Part shown: positions 23,179 to 34,763 of the stretch, one piece after another
Numbering within the stretch: the stretch's first letter is position 1
Layout: every line of letters starts with the position of its first letter
Source: Locusta migratoria
Taxonomy: Eukaryota; Arthropoda; Insecta; Orthoptera; Acrididae
Reading direction: 5' to 3'
Assembly: GCA_026315105.1 (NCBI GenBank)
Contig: CM048751.1
Coordinates: 339,806,649 to 339,870,648, forward strand
Length of the DNA: 64,000 nucleotides
Notes under the pieces: model-generated
What the model was told of the DNA's origin: nothing
Seen by the model: the letters and a program-made list of their open reading frames with translations, nothing else
The model's database searches: none
Program-made: the position numbers and the translations under genes

Positions 23179-25200
23179 GTGTTTGGACTGTGTAAATTGC
23201 TAAGTGATAAGGTTGAAGATACTGAAGACAGACCAAATGTTACTGCTCATCGAACTGTGAAGACTGAGAATCATGAAGATTTTGATGTTTTGTCTAGTGT
23301 GAGTTCAGAGAAGTCAGAGGATGACAGTTTTGAAGATAGTGAAGAAGATGTAGAGGTCATGGAGTATGAAGATTTGGAGAAGGAACTTGATGGGATGATT
23401 TATGTTGAAGTCAAGGAGGGTTGCATCATGTCTGATGGCCAGTGTGAGACAGAGTGTGTTGTAGATGATGTCAAGTCTTGTGAGAATCAAGTTGTACCAG
23501 TGAAATTGAGCAGTACTGAAAGTTGTCGAAGCAGAAACAGACAAGAAGAGGTAGGGAAAGACATCTTGCATTGTGTCATACAGAGCTACATTAATAAGGA
23601 AGAGAAAGCTAATGTTCTGGATAAGTTACTGTGTAAATATCATGAGCTAGAAGATAATGTGCCTAGGATAGAGCAGTGTGTTACCCATGATAATTGTGTT
23701 GCTAATGGATGTATGGCTTGTCAACCTGTTGAAAGTAATGTGTCCCTGAATCATGTACAAGTTAATGAAGATTCCTGTACTATGTAATATGATGATATTA
23801 CTGAAGATATTACTCATGAAGAAGAGGAAGATATACAATATGATGTCACTGGATGCCCATATATTACCGTGTTTATTGATGGAAAAGGCAAGGAAGTGTT
23901 AGTTGATACAGGTAGTCCAACCAGTGGAATTTCTGAACAATTTAGAGATTGTGTGAAAGATGTACTGGACTACATGGAGATACCTGTAGTAGGAATCAAG
24001 ATCAAGGGTGCTACCGGCAGACACAGCAAGGTAGTTAACCAGCAAGCCTTGTTGAACTTCAGTGTGAATTATGTCAATTTATGTCAAGGATGTCTAGTAA
24101 TACCTAATTTGTCTGAGGATATCTTGCTAGGAACTGACTGGTTCATGAAAGTGAATGCTGTATTTGACTGGGGAGGAAGAAAAGTTATGTTTGTGGACCC
24201 GAAGACTGGTGTTTTACATTGTACTGCTGTGGTATTGAAAAATGGGAATAGTCTGAGTAAGCAGAGTTTAGAATTAGATTTATTAGATCATAATAGAGAC
24301 GTAGAAGACATGCATGAAGAGCCTGAAGAAGCCGGGGAGGATATTAATTATCATGAACTTGTAAATACCAAAGTGGAGGAAGCCAACAAATTAGACAGAG
24401 AACAAAAAGAAGAGCTGAGAAGAGTCTTGTGGAACTATCATGATGTGTTCGATGACAGACCGGGGAAAGTGAAAAACTACCAGTGTACCTTGTGGGTCAA
24501 ACCACATGAACCGTTTTACTTCAAACCATACGGTGTCCCAATTGCAAAAAGGAAAGCTGTAGAGAAAGAACTTGAAAAGATGGAAAACTGGAACATAATT
24601 GAGAGGAGTACTAGTGAATACAACAACCCAATCATCGTGGTAGCCAAGAAGAATGGAGATGTGAGAATTGTACTTGAGTCCAGACATCTGAACAAGTTTT
24701 TAGAAAGAGAAACTGACCATCCAGAGAGCATCGATGAACTATTGTATAAATTTGAAAATATAAAATATATGACTAGCCTGGACTTGACTTCTGGTTTTCA
24801 TCAGGTGCCACTTGACAGAGACTCAAGGAAGTACACTGCTGTCTTGTATAACGGAAGTAGCTATCAGTACTGCGTGGTCCCATTCGGATTAAATGTTTCT
24901 GTAGCTGAATTTATCAGAGCTTTGGATTTGGTATTAGGCAAAGATCTTGTTGAAAAGTTAAGTGTGTATGTGGATGATATCCTTGTCATTGGTCAAACCT
25001 GGTAAGAAGATTTAAGCTTACTGGAAGTAGTGTGCAGAAGACTAAAAACAGGAGGGATGTATCTTAACCTAGAGAAATGTAAATTTGCTGTGGAACAGAT
25101 TAAGGGCAAGGACAATCTTGTTGCTGATTCAGTCTCTCATTTGCCAGTGAGGGGGGGGGGGGGTGAATTTGAAGATAACAGAACTGAAGCCATACAGACA
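23179..25200 (+). pseudogene. Gypsy D protease-reverse transcriptase polyprotein
   Basis: One frame runs through the region with only two stops (23785-23787 and 25003-25005). An acidic N-terminal segment (EDSFEDSEEDVEVMEYED) leads to a retropepsin with VLVDTGSPTSGIS and EDILLGTDWF. RT follows: KPYGVPIAKRKAVEKEL, NIIERSTSEYNNPIIVV, MTSLDLTSGFHQVPLDRDS, YQYCVVPFGLN and catalytic VYVDDILVIG. After YLNLEKCKFAVEQ the sequence jumps to IKGKDNLVADSVSHLPV, which is the very end of RNase H, so most of RNase H and all of integrase are deleted. A G tract at 25150-25162 follows. Confidence 0.9.
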
Positions 25201-25329
25201 GTAGTGGGTAATAAAAAGACTTGGTACAGGTGCTATTTTTGTAAAATTTATTGCAGCTATGAGTTTTGTACATATGTTTTCTTTGATGAAATATCTTGGA
25301 ACTTGTATATTCAATATATTGGATATTAA

Positions 25330-25748
25330 TAATATAGTGAGGACAGTTTACAACTCACCGCAAAGACGTGGCGACGAGCTGCGACAGGCACATACAAAAG
25401 ACACACACATACAACACATTCAGCTATCGGCCATGGCCTTCTTCAGAAAATAGAGCACTCATGCAATCACACAGGCACACAACACAGTCATACAACCATC
25501 ACCTCCGACTGCCACACTTCGAATGAATTTGAGTGTGGCAGTCGGAGGTGATGGTTGTATGACTGTGTTGTGTGCCTGTGTGATTGCATGAGTGCTCTAT
25601 TTTCTGAAGAAGGCCATGGCCGATAGCTGAATGTGTTGTATGTGTGTGTCTTTTGTATGTGCCTGTCGCAGCTCGTCGCCACGTCTTTGCGGTGAGTTGT
25701 AAACTGTCCTCACTATATTATTTATTCCAACCTGGACTTTCCATTATT
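25330..25748 (+). mobile_element. Palindromic retroposon, family 1 (copy 2)
   Basis: The arms (about 25330-25520 and 25529-25718) form an almost perfect palindrome centred near 25524. A tail containing AACCTGGACTTTCCATT follows, as in the copy at 4978. Perfect 16-base repeats ATATATTGGATATTAA flank it at 25314-25329 and 25749-25764. The hairpin motif is at 25604-25630 and GGTGAGT is at about 25691. Compared with copy 1 the palindrome reaches the centre, so the full hairpin can be seen here. It is inserted in the 3' region of Gypsy D. Confidence 0.9.
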
Positions 25749-25764
25749 ATATATTGGATATTAA

Positions 25765-26576
25765 CATTTGTAACCTCAGGAAAGTACACATTCTGTGTGT
25801 GCTAAGTGCATTGGCAAGCACTGGGTTTCTAGCTATGTGCTAGCATACTTCTGATTTCAGTTTTTGGTGCCACATCTCCTACTCATTCTGTAACCTGTTC
25901 AAATTACCTCATATCTATCATTCTATCTTTCTTCTATAGTGTTAAGGTATGAAATGTGTGTATGTAAATTTTTTATGTTAATAAGAATATTGATTTCAAT
26001 ATAGTTTCTTCAGTTAGACTTTTTAATGTATTAATTTGTCACAGTCAAAATTTGAATTCAAATAGTTGCCTGAATATTAAAGAGTTAAAGTATTTGAGAT
26101 ATTGATAGAAGTCATGATAGAATCAGTTAATTAATATTAGTGTCTAATAATTTTGTAAGATACAAAGTTTAATGTCCTCAGAGTTTTAAAAAATTCAGTT
26201 CAGAAAGTAAGAGAACAGTAAATTTTACAGTTTAGTTATGTGCATATTTTTTGTCATGTTTCTTGTGTATTTTGTTTTGATACTTAAAAAGGTCAGACAA
26301 GTTCAGTGTGGCATATTCTTGAGTGTCAGCTGTTCCCGATTCTGCCCTCTGCTCTTGGGAGGCCATACCTTTGTCACGTACTTAATGCACTTGGAACTTT
26401 CAGGATCTGGTGATGCTGTGTGTGTGGACTGTGCTGTGCCAATCCCAGACAGGACTAAGTGAGGTACTGATGCAGCCAAGCCAGCCACCGGGTCCAAGCC
26501 ATCCAAAGTAGGTGCTCTACTCTTACATCACCTCGACTTATGAGGGCATCGTTGAGCTGATGGGGGGGGGGGGTAT
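25765..26576 (+). other. Gypsy D 3' non-coding region and polypurine tract
   Basis: No pol or env frame is readable. At its end GATGGGGGGGGGGGG (about 26560-26573) precedes the LTR start and is the likely polypurine tract. Confidence 0.6.
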
Positions 26577-27644
26577 TGTGACGATACTGCTGGCCCTCTC
26601 ATCTCAGTGTTATTGTACGATACCGTCTGCGTTGGATCCGGAATCGTGTGGTTCAATCGTGATACATTTTGCGTGTGAGTTACAAACGAAATAGCCAGCC
26701 TAGGAATCAGTGTAGGACAGTGTCTCGGTGATACTGTGATTAAAACAATTGATAGATTTCTTTAATTAAGAGATTCGTTTAGATGCTTTCCAGACAGTTC
26801 TATAAACAATAGTTTCGTCATTTTACATTATTTCATTAACTAGACAGATGAATGGTAAAAACTTTTGTATCCACATAAAGACATTAAAATAAATAGCATT
26901 GTATATATGTCAGGCTCATAAACAAGTTGTGTTGACTAGCTAATTGTTAATTAATGTAAGCTGAGATTTGTATATTGTAGTTCTTTGTATATATTGACTG
27001 ACATGAGGTTTGGGGTATATTTTGAGAATGGCCATGAGATTTGATAGTTCAATATATGTTAGGAACATGTATGATGGACTCATTAACAATTTAATTGACA
27101 TTTAACATTCCACTTTATTGTCTAACAAAAAGAACTGAGATTTTGACTTAAAAAGATTTACACCATCCAAAATTATTTTATGTATAGTTTTCATTTTATA
27201 TTGTGATTATTCTTGTGTACATGAAATGTTTTATTTGTATGTTCAGTAATTGTAAATCAGTATATTCGATTGTTCTGAACAATGGATAATGTAATGCCAT
27301 TATGGTCAATGTTATATATTTGCCTCACCACCTTGCGTGGGGGAGTTAGAGTTTGAGTCGTTTGTCAAGTGCTCTGGAATCTGTCACTCTGTGTCTTGAA
27401 ATGGAAGTACTACCGTTCTGATGCTTTGTATATGTTTAGAATTTGTATTGTTTTGGTGGAGAATAAGTTTGAATGAAAATTAAAGAAGAAGTAATAAATT
27501 GTACCTACGAGTATTTATTTCTACCATGACGCCCCAGGAGAATGATGTTGTAGCAAGCAGAACCCCCATACATCGCAATGTTGAAAAGATGAGTATCGGT
27601 AGAATAAACTGTAATTACTTAAAATATATTAAAACATTTTAACA
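26577..27644 (+). repeat. Gypsy D 3' LTR (about 1068 bp)
   Basis: It begins TGTGACGATACTG after the G tract and ends TTTTAACA just before resumed Gypsy E gag. A third copy begins at 54088 and matches over about 745 bases until a CR1 LINE interrupts it. It is unusually long compared with the 483-bp LTR of Gypsy A. Confidence 0.85.
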
Positions 27645-28065
27645 GACAGTGCCTGATAACACCCTCATGGTGATCTGGACTGAAAAACTGCCTCTTCTTG
27701 TCCAAACTGCCATCACTGGCCTCGAGGACTAATCAACTAATGAACAATTCAGCACTGCTGATCAAATGCATTCCAGCACAAATTCCACACCCAGCAGTCT
27801 GAGACCACCGCTTGTGACCAGTTTCATTCCCCCTCAGTAGGAAGCAAATGATATTGGTACTTAGATGCCTGGCAGTGCCCACCGGGCCAGTTGAGACAGC
27901 CACAAGCTGCACAAACAGTAGTGAGTACACACCTTCTCAGCCTAGTTCTAGAGAAGCTACCAACTTTTCACAAGAAGAGCAGTAGAACTACCCTTACTGC
28001 TAATTTCAGACCAGGTTTGGCGAAGCAGCCAAGAAATGTTGGACACCGTGCTGTTCCCCAAATGC
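27645..28065 (+). pseudogene. Gypsy E gag, C-terminal part
   Basis: It resumes with DNTLMVIWTEKLPLLVQTAI, equivalent to the LRTLWxxRLPxxVQ block of arthropod Gypsy gag, and later FGEAAKKCWTPC (about 28010-28050), the CxxHxxFGxxAxxCxxPC motif found just before protease in these elements. A frameshift separates the two pieces. Together with 21191-21507 it shows the gag was intact before Gypsy D landed. Confidence 0.7.
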
Positions 28066-28189
28066 TGGTTGCAGGTAGGTCGCAGTACCACCTCCTGTGT
28101 CAAACAGATTGGGCACCAACAAATTCTACACTCAGTCTCAGATTATAATGCGACCAGTGGCCTAATGTATAGAAAAGATTTAGTGTCAG

Positions 28190-28440
28190 GTTGATGTTTT
28201 CTAATGGACATGGACACGGATGTATCTCTACTGCCTACAAACATGATGGTTAGCAACATCTGCCCACATAATGCCCTACTTCAGGCAGTGAATGCTACAA
28301 GTTTGACTTACTCTGGGTCTACACCCTACACTGTCAAGTTTTCAGCAGTGTGTCAGCTCAAGTGGACGTACTTGATTATGGACGTGAATTAACTGATCCT
28401 AGGCATCGATGTCCTGCAACACCACAAACTGTGGACCAGT
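28190..28440 (+). pseudogene. Gypsy E protease
   Basis: The frame reads DMDTDVSLLPTNM where a retropepsin normally has DTGADVSLLP, so the active-site Gly has been changed to Asp, and later LILGIDVLQHH after a stop. Other surface blocks (YSGSTPYTVKFSAVCQLKW) keep the Gypsy protease pattern. It is inactive as read. Confidence 0.7.
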
Positions 28441-29214
28441 TTAGTTTGAGATAATGTGTTTCACTTCCCTACAAACAAACATTTCCCTTGTGCTTCATTG
28501 AACATGTGTACTTCTGATGCTAAAAGTAGTGTACAGCTTACTCACAAGTCACAAGTATTTATCTCTCTGGACTGTGATCCAAAACTTGATAAACAGGTAG
28601 CTTAATAAGTGAGAAGAAACTACATGGCTCTGCCTGAACCAGCTCAAGCTTCACTTTAAAATGGACAGCATCTCTGTTGAGATTGAAACTGCACATGAGC
28701 AACTCTACATTGCAATGAGAACGTACAGATAACGAGCTGCAGGTTAGTCAGTGCTCCACCAGTGTTCTCATGCCCGCATGCAAGGTTGACAGTGACAGTG
28801 ATACCTTTGGTTTTGTTTGTGCTAGCCCTGATGTTGACAGATTAACCACTGGTGCAGACACATACTTATTGATGCCAGTAGCTGATGCAGCTCTTGCTAG
28901 TATTAGTGTCAATAACATTGCATGCTCAGCTGTGAGATTATCGCCCCTAGCACCACCCACTTCCCCTGCAGCACAATCTGTAAATAGTCACTCTCAGACT
29001 CAGTATACCAACCAAGCAGCAACCAACCCCAAGCTGACTGTGTGGGGACTTTTGACAGTTGGCAAACCTGTATTAATTTGACAACTGCACCACAGAGCAA
29101 CCTAGCACCCACCCAGAATACTCATAACATAACAAATGCCTCACCCATTGCCTTTAGTGTGGCCGTCATAACCAAAGGCATGGTACATAAACTGTGTTTG
29201 ACTAAAAGCCTACC

Positions 29215-30152
29215 CATTTCTAGAAAACCACACCAACTCAAATCTGAACTAATGAAAACTGCCCATGAGCAAATAAATGAACTTCTACAGGCAGGAGTTT
29301 GGAACCATCTTCTGGCTACTCAGCAACACCTATACATTTTGCTCCGAAAAGTGACAGTACCTGGAATATATATGGGGATTACAGGTGCCTAAAAGTGCGA
29401 ACTATTATGGACAAATACCCCATGGCAAATTTCTCAGATTTCATGAAGTTTGTCAAGTACCAAGATTTTTTTCAGTTATGTAAGCATACCTATCACTGGA
29501 TTCCGATGGCGCTGGAGGATGTGGAGAAAATGGCAATCACGACTCCATTCGGTCTCTTCCAATTTAGTTACATGCTTTTGGCCTGCAGAATGCTGCCCAA
29601 ACTAGGCAGCATTTCATCAGTGATCTGTTTCGTTTACTTGGACACAATACTAGTTTTTACCCCATCTGTTGAAGAAAACAAATCACACGTGAAAATAGTT
29701 ATGGACACATTATCAGCTATAGGCATCGAGACAAACTCTAAGAAACTGCAACTATACTAATATTCAGTCACATTTTTAGGATTTTATATGTCAGACAAAG
29801 GCATCATGCTCCCCACTGAGAAAGTGACACCTGTCTTAGAGAAGGAATGCCCCTCTACCGATAAGGAGTTGAGGCATTTTGTTGGTACAGTTAACTACTA
29901 TCGCAAACACTTGCTGGCCACAGTCATAGTACAGGCTTCCCTGTCAGAGGCTTTAGTGGGACCCAATACTTTGGGAGTCAATTCAGTTCAGTGGATCCAA
30001 GAGATGAAGAGTGCATTCAAAAAACTAAAAGAGCTTCTAGCGAGTGCTGTGATGATCGCCCTTATGTTGATATGTTTATCACCACCGATGCAAGCGACAC
30101 AGCAGTTGGTGCCATACTTAACGAAACGGTCAGTGATATTGCATTGCCCCTT

Positions 30153-30183
<31 letters not shown>

Positions 30184-30520
30184 GACAAAGTTAAATGCCA
30201 CACAAAAAAGAAATATTCAGCTTTTCACTGAGAAGTGCTAGTGGTCTACAAGGCAAACACTTTTGCACTGAGGTCAAAGGTAGAAACTTTGTGTTGAAAA
30301 ACCACAAAGCCACTCATGTCTGACATAAAGAAACCTCCAGCTGACCTACCCCCATGCCGCTTCAGATATTTGGACTACATTTTCCAGTTCTCAACTGATG
30401 TGCAGTGTATCAAAGGTGCTGACCAACATTGTGATGGACTTCCTTGCACTTGTGCTGTCACCACCCTCTTAGAACTGTCAAATCTTTCCAATATGCTGAT
30501 GAGCAGACAATGGAACTAAT
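29215..30520 (+). pseudogene. Gypsy E reverse transcriptase and RNase H
   Basis: Frames in order show SDSTWNIYGDYRCLKVRTI, PMANFSDFMKFV, ITTPFGLFQFSYMLLACR and the catalytic site as VYLDTILVF, where the second Asp of YLDD has become Thr. Next are FLGFYMSDKGIMLPTEKV and RHFVGTVNYYRKHL. RNase H is broken by a TTTA microsatellite at about 30149-30180; its end reads CRFRYLDYIFQFSTDVQCI. Multiple stops. RT would be inactive from the Asp change alone. Confidence 0.82.
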
Positions 30521-30599
30521 CTCAGATCATAGCTCATCCCTGAAACCCACCCACACTATTTTCCTTGTGCTTCAGGCAAAATATGTTGTGACAAATCCA

Positions 30600-31560
30600 T
30601 GGGCACACTCTGCCCCTCATTCCCCAGTCGTTCCGAAGAGAGGTGTTTAATAAACTACACTATCTAGGGCACCCCGAGTTTGCACTTCAACCAGACTAGT
30701 GATGGAAAGATTTGCCTGGCATGATGTGCACCGAGATTTCCATATTTGGGCATGTTTGTGCTTTCCATGCCAGCGAATCAAGACAAGTAGGCACACATTG
30801 TACCACTTGGTTCTTTCCCTATCCCTGCTGGATGCTTTATACACGTCCATATTGACCTGGTGGGCCCCCTTCCTCCCTCGGAAGGTTGCCACTGCTTATT
30901 ATCGGTCATCGACATGATTGGTAGAAGTGACTGCTCTCTAACATTACTGCACAAACTGTATCCCACTCTTTTGTCCAGTCGTGTATTGGTGTTGTGTTGA
31001 GTCGTGTATTGGTTGCCTGGCAGTGCTGGCATCTTGAATAAGCCCTCTTCAAAGAAATTTGCAACCTGTGTGGCATCAACAAGATTCACATGACAGCATA
31101 CCACTCGCAAAGTAATGGCCTTATTTAAAAAGTGGCACCAGACTCTGAAGGCCTCTCTACATTGCCATGGCACCCTGTGAACTGAAGCCTTACCATTCAT
31201 TCTCCTAGGACTTCGTACTACTTACAAAGAAGACCTCAAAGGCTCTGTCACCAAATTTGTGTACGGACAAACTTTAGCCCTGCCCAACAAGCTAATTGCC
31301 CCCACACCCATTTCTTCTCTGCCTGAAATGTGTAATCTAGTCAAGAGGGTGAGACTGGACTGCTCGGAATTGAAACTTGCACCTTCAATTAGTCTCACAC
31401 CCCCTCGCACTTACCTGCCTCTCACCCTCGAATTGTGCGAGTATGTCTTACTTCAGGATGACACGGTACATTCACCCTTACAACTTCCTTATACAGGCCC
31501 CTACAAGGTTATAAAACTTTCTAACCAGACTATGGACATCCTTTGTTGAGCATGCTGGAG
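30600..31560 (+). pseudogene. Gypsy E integrase
   Basis: The zinc domain is visible as STRLVMERFAWHDVHRDFHI then CLCFPCQRIKTSRHT (about 30690-30800). Core fragments follow, with many stops, and the C-terminal GPF/Y-like module PLQLPYTGPYKVIKLSNQ sits at about 31470-31530. The DDE residues cannot all be read. Confidence 0.65.
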
Positions 31561-31904
31561 GTCAGTAGCTCTCCTGGCTCTCCTTTCAGTAGGTTCACAT
31601 CCCACTCTTTAGATTCGAGCCATAGGCACTGCACTTCTCTTTTGACACCTCATGCACTTCCTTCCACTAACTCCTCATCGAGCTCTCACAACCGACCCTC
31701 ATCTAGTTCTCTTACTGTTACTATTTTGCACGGGTTCTCAACTCTCACAGCAGTCAGCACACGTCCACCCAGATGACATCACTAATCAGTCACTGTTAAT
31801 AAAGCATTCTACAGCTTACGTGTTCCTAATGGTGACAGGTGACGATGACCCCACAACCCCCATGACTCAATGTGCAGTGACACTTTGTGTTACCTGTGAG
31901 TGCT

Positions 31905-31964
31905 GCATGTGGCTCACTTTGAGAATTTGTGAGCGCATGTGGCTCACTTTGAGCATTTGTTAGT
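31905..31964 (+). repeat. Two-copy 30-bp tandem repeat
   Basis: A 30-base unit beginning GCATGTGGCTCACTTTGAG occurs twice in direct succession with four differences, plus the first bases of a third. It is a local duplication in the 3' flank of Gypsy E. Confidence 0.8.
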
Positions 31965-32599
31965 GCATCAGGTAAAGTGTTGCTGTATTTTCCCTGTGCC
32001 ATACCCACCCCCTCTTTGTCTCACTCCAGAACCAGCTGCCATCTCCACCAATCTATTGGTTATTTTGATTACATCATCACCTGGCCGTCATTCTGTAACA
32101 TCCCATGCCTCATGACACTGAGGAGCTACCTTAGTCTTTCATTCTGGAAGTTGTGCTGCAGACCTCCCCCCTCGGCCTCAGATGGGTACTCCATACTGTG
32201 GTGGGGGAGGGGGTGGGGACTATGTGGCAGAGATTGACCAAATGATGGATTCCACCAGAGAGAAATTGGGTGGTATCTGTGATAATGATCTTTGGGTGAT
32301 TTCCTGTAAGGCCATGAGACTTCAGTTTGCCTTTGTAGCTTGTACTGAGAGTACCAGAATGTACTGTGCTAACATATTACATGTGGGGCTTATTTGGGAT
32401 AACCAACAATCCTTTACCCCATAACTACATTCAGAGGAGATCATGCGTCTGATGTGGTACAATAAGCCTGTGATGGGGCTGGAATAGGAAGTTCTGGGTG
32501 ATTAGATTGGGCAGGTCTTGCAACGTGTCCTCCACAGGGATATGATCTCTTCCTTGCTCAATACACTGAAAGTCTCTCAAAGGCCTTCAGAGACAGGCA

Positions 32600-32800
32600 C
32601 TATTGCTAAGACCTCAGAGTGTTGGTTAAGGATGGAGAAGGAAATCAGTCATGTTCTTTGGAAGGAATCATCCCAGCATTTGCCTGGACTGATTTAGGGA
32701 AATCATGGAAAACCTAAATCAGGATGTCCGGATGTGGATTAGAACCACCATCCTCCCGAATGAGAGTCCACCGTGTTTCCACTGTGCCACTCATTTGGTG
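32600..32800 (-). repeat. tRNA-derived SINE fragment
   Basis: It matches the SINE at 45669-45916 (shared GGAATCATCCCAGCATTTGC and GATTTAGGGAAATCA). On the minus strand a tRNA-like head with an anticodon-arm region and a B-box-like GGTTCTAATCC precedes the body. Its ends and target duplication are not resolved. Confidence 0.7.
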
Positions 32801-32938
32801 ATTGTTTGATTTATGACAAGGATTGATTAGTTGTCATGTTCACTATGATCAGTGATTAATGCATTGTTTATTATCCACAGATTTACATCATTTTCTGGTC
32901 GGTACTACTCATATTTAGTTGTACATATAGAAACTTAT

Positions 32939-33147
32939 TCCGAAACACCACCTTCATGACCTAGGTCGTGAACCACCTTTCCCTTCTATTCCCATCCTTT
33001 ATTCTTCCCTTCTCTCCCACCTGACGAAGGAACTCTGTTCCGAAAGCTTGTCCCTTTGTCCCTTTTTTTCTGTTTTTTCATTTTGTGTTACTATCGGCGG
33101 TACAGCACAATGGTAAGTACTGGCCAGCCATTCTATCTCATTTCAAC
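32939..33147 (+). mobile_element. Single-arm retroposon with hairpin motif (family 3)
   Basis: The core at 33021-33049 reads CTGACGAAGGAAC, TCT loop, GTTCCGAAAGCTT, with a five-pair GGAAC/GTTCC stem. A GGTAAGT follows at about 33111. The layout parallels the right arms of families 1 and 2 but no inverted left arm exists. Direct repeats GAAACTTAT at 32930-32938 and 33148-33156 mark the insertion (9 bp). This looks like the non-palindromic form from which palindromic versions could arise. Confidence 0.6.
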
Positions 33148-33159
33148 GAAACTTATATT

Positions 33160-34749
33160 TAGTCAGTCAGTTTTCTTTATGTAAAGATATTCACTCTGTA
33201 AAAGTAATTTAATGGTTTCAGTCAAATTTACTAAATATCAAATTATTTGTCTCTTAATAAAGTCTTTTTCAGCAGCAATTGATTTCATGTTATTCAGGTA
33301 TTAAGTTTTAAATACATTCCCAGATTGTGTATTAATATGATAAGATATATTTTCACTGCTTTACTTATGTATTTCTTATTATTATTTGTGTATTGGCTTT
33401 GTGGACTGAATCTGGAATGTGAATGATGGGCTTGAGCAAATTATAGGAGCATGGATGGTTTGTGAGTCACTGATATTTATGCACAAAATTAATCAGCGTA
33501 TTTATGAGAGCAATAATAAAATTTTCGTGTTTGTAATGTTGGCAACGGGTTTGCAGGGAGCACGTGACATAGCAGAAATTTTACAAGTGGTAAACACCAT
33601 ACTGACAAACAATGGGGCCCATTGGCTGTTAGTGTAGTTGCAAAAATAGACAATCTGATTGGTAAATTTAATTCAGGAGGTAGGAAAGGAAAGATGTTCT
33701 AAAAGGTTCCATGAGAGAAACTGAATGTGAGTCTGTGGTTGACTGTAATATTTGTCAGTAAAGAGTGTCAGAATATGAACAAAGGAACATGGGATGTGAC
33801 TGGACTGCCTTTTACTTATGGGAGAGGAAAGTAGAGGTGTGCTGAAGATACGACTGTTATGGAAGAAGAGGTCTGTCTGAGATTGTGGAAAGGAGGACAT
33901 TCCTGCAGAGGTCTTGTGTCAGTCCTCTGCCTTAGGTAAGACTTGCCTTAAGAGAGGTTGTGAATGTATATTGTCATCCATAAAAGGATGATTCTGAACT
34001 TCAGCTGTTAGTCTGGCAGTTCTTATCTAATGTGTTGCATGCAGGCTTTTGAGGAGCTTATTCTCTGTTATGTACTTCTCTTAAGACATTACTGAATACT
34101 GCGTTGGCTGGGAGTTCATGTTTGACTTTGCTGCACACAGTGAGCTGCTGTCTAAGAAATAGAAGTGATTTAGGAGACACTCTATGGACATGGCCAAGCC
34201 TGGTGTGGATGAGAATTCAAAGAAATGTAACTGCCATATGCCAGAACGTTTCTGATATGGTAATACTGTCATATGCTCCATCATTCAGAGTATAGAAAGT
34301 AAATTGTTGGGTTCACTGGTAAATGTTTCTTGGCAATTGATTAGACTAGATTTTTCTAATTTCTGTTGCAGAATGAACTCAGTCATTCTGGATAGAACTT
34401 ATTAGACTGTATCATCCACCTCTTGGCATAATTAGGCACACAATAGCCAATATCAATATATTCTAGAACATACATATTTATATTTTGTTTTGTGTCACTG
34501 GAAAGTATTGTAGCTCCATTATTGTGTAGATGTTTTTGTTGACTATTATCTTTAAATAAATTGTATGTTAAAAGACTTACATTTATACTCTGATTACAAG
34601 AATTGTTTCCTTGAGAATTTAAGTTGTTAATACATTGTGTGCCTCTTAATGTTACAATGTAGCATCCAGAGGGATGAGCCAATATCTGAGTTCACACCAA
34701 TTCTTCACTACTGCAATCCCTGTTGCATATTTAAACAAAGTTTCATAAA
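33160..34749. other. Unannotated AT-rich DNA
   Basis: No coding motif, RNA gene or repeat edge recognised. Open frames near 33419-33637 and 34104-34295 lack motifs. Confidence 0.35.
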
Positions 34750-34763
34750 CTGATAGATTATTT

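Larger units (their letters stand above)
21508..27644 (+). mobile_element. Gypsy D, LTR retrotransposon inserted in Gypsy E gag
   Basis: The 5' LTR piece starts TGTGATGATACTG at 21508 and the 3' LTR starts TGTGACGATACTG at 26577 and ends TTTTAACA at 27644. Flanks are AACAG (21503-21507) and GACAG (27645-27649); ACAGTG with slightly shifted borders is an alternative reading. Inside are a coiled-coil gag-like stretch, a protease-RT frame with two stops, and a deletion between RT and RNase H. It also carries a truncated RTE-LINE and a palindromic retroposon (25330-25748). Confidence 0.85.
21191..32120 (+). mobile_element. Gypsy E, decayed element split by Gypsy D
   Basis: Gag is cut between 21507 and 27645, and the halves join in register around the Gypsy D target duplication. 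Downstream come the late-gag Cys motif, protease, RT, RNase H and integrase in plus orientation to about 31560. Many stops make it the more decayed of the two plus-strand Gypsies here. LTRs were not identified; the right limit is a guess. Confidence 0.7.

Noticed and set aside
25330..25748. Palindromic elements as classical foldback DNA transposons
   Set aside because: The 14-16 base duplications and the unique 3' tail fit retrotransposition better; kept as a hypothesis to test, not as the call.
31826..31964. CRISPR-like short repeats
   Set aside because: Only two directly adjacent 30-bp units without spacers, in a eukaryotic genome.
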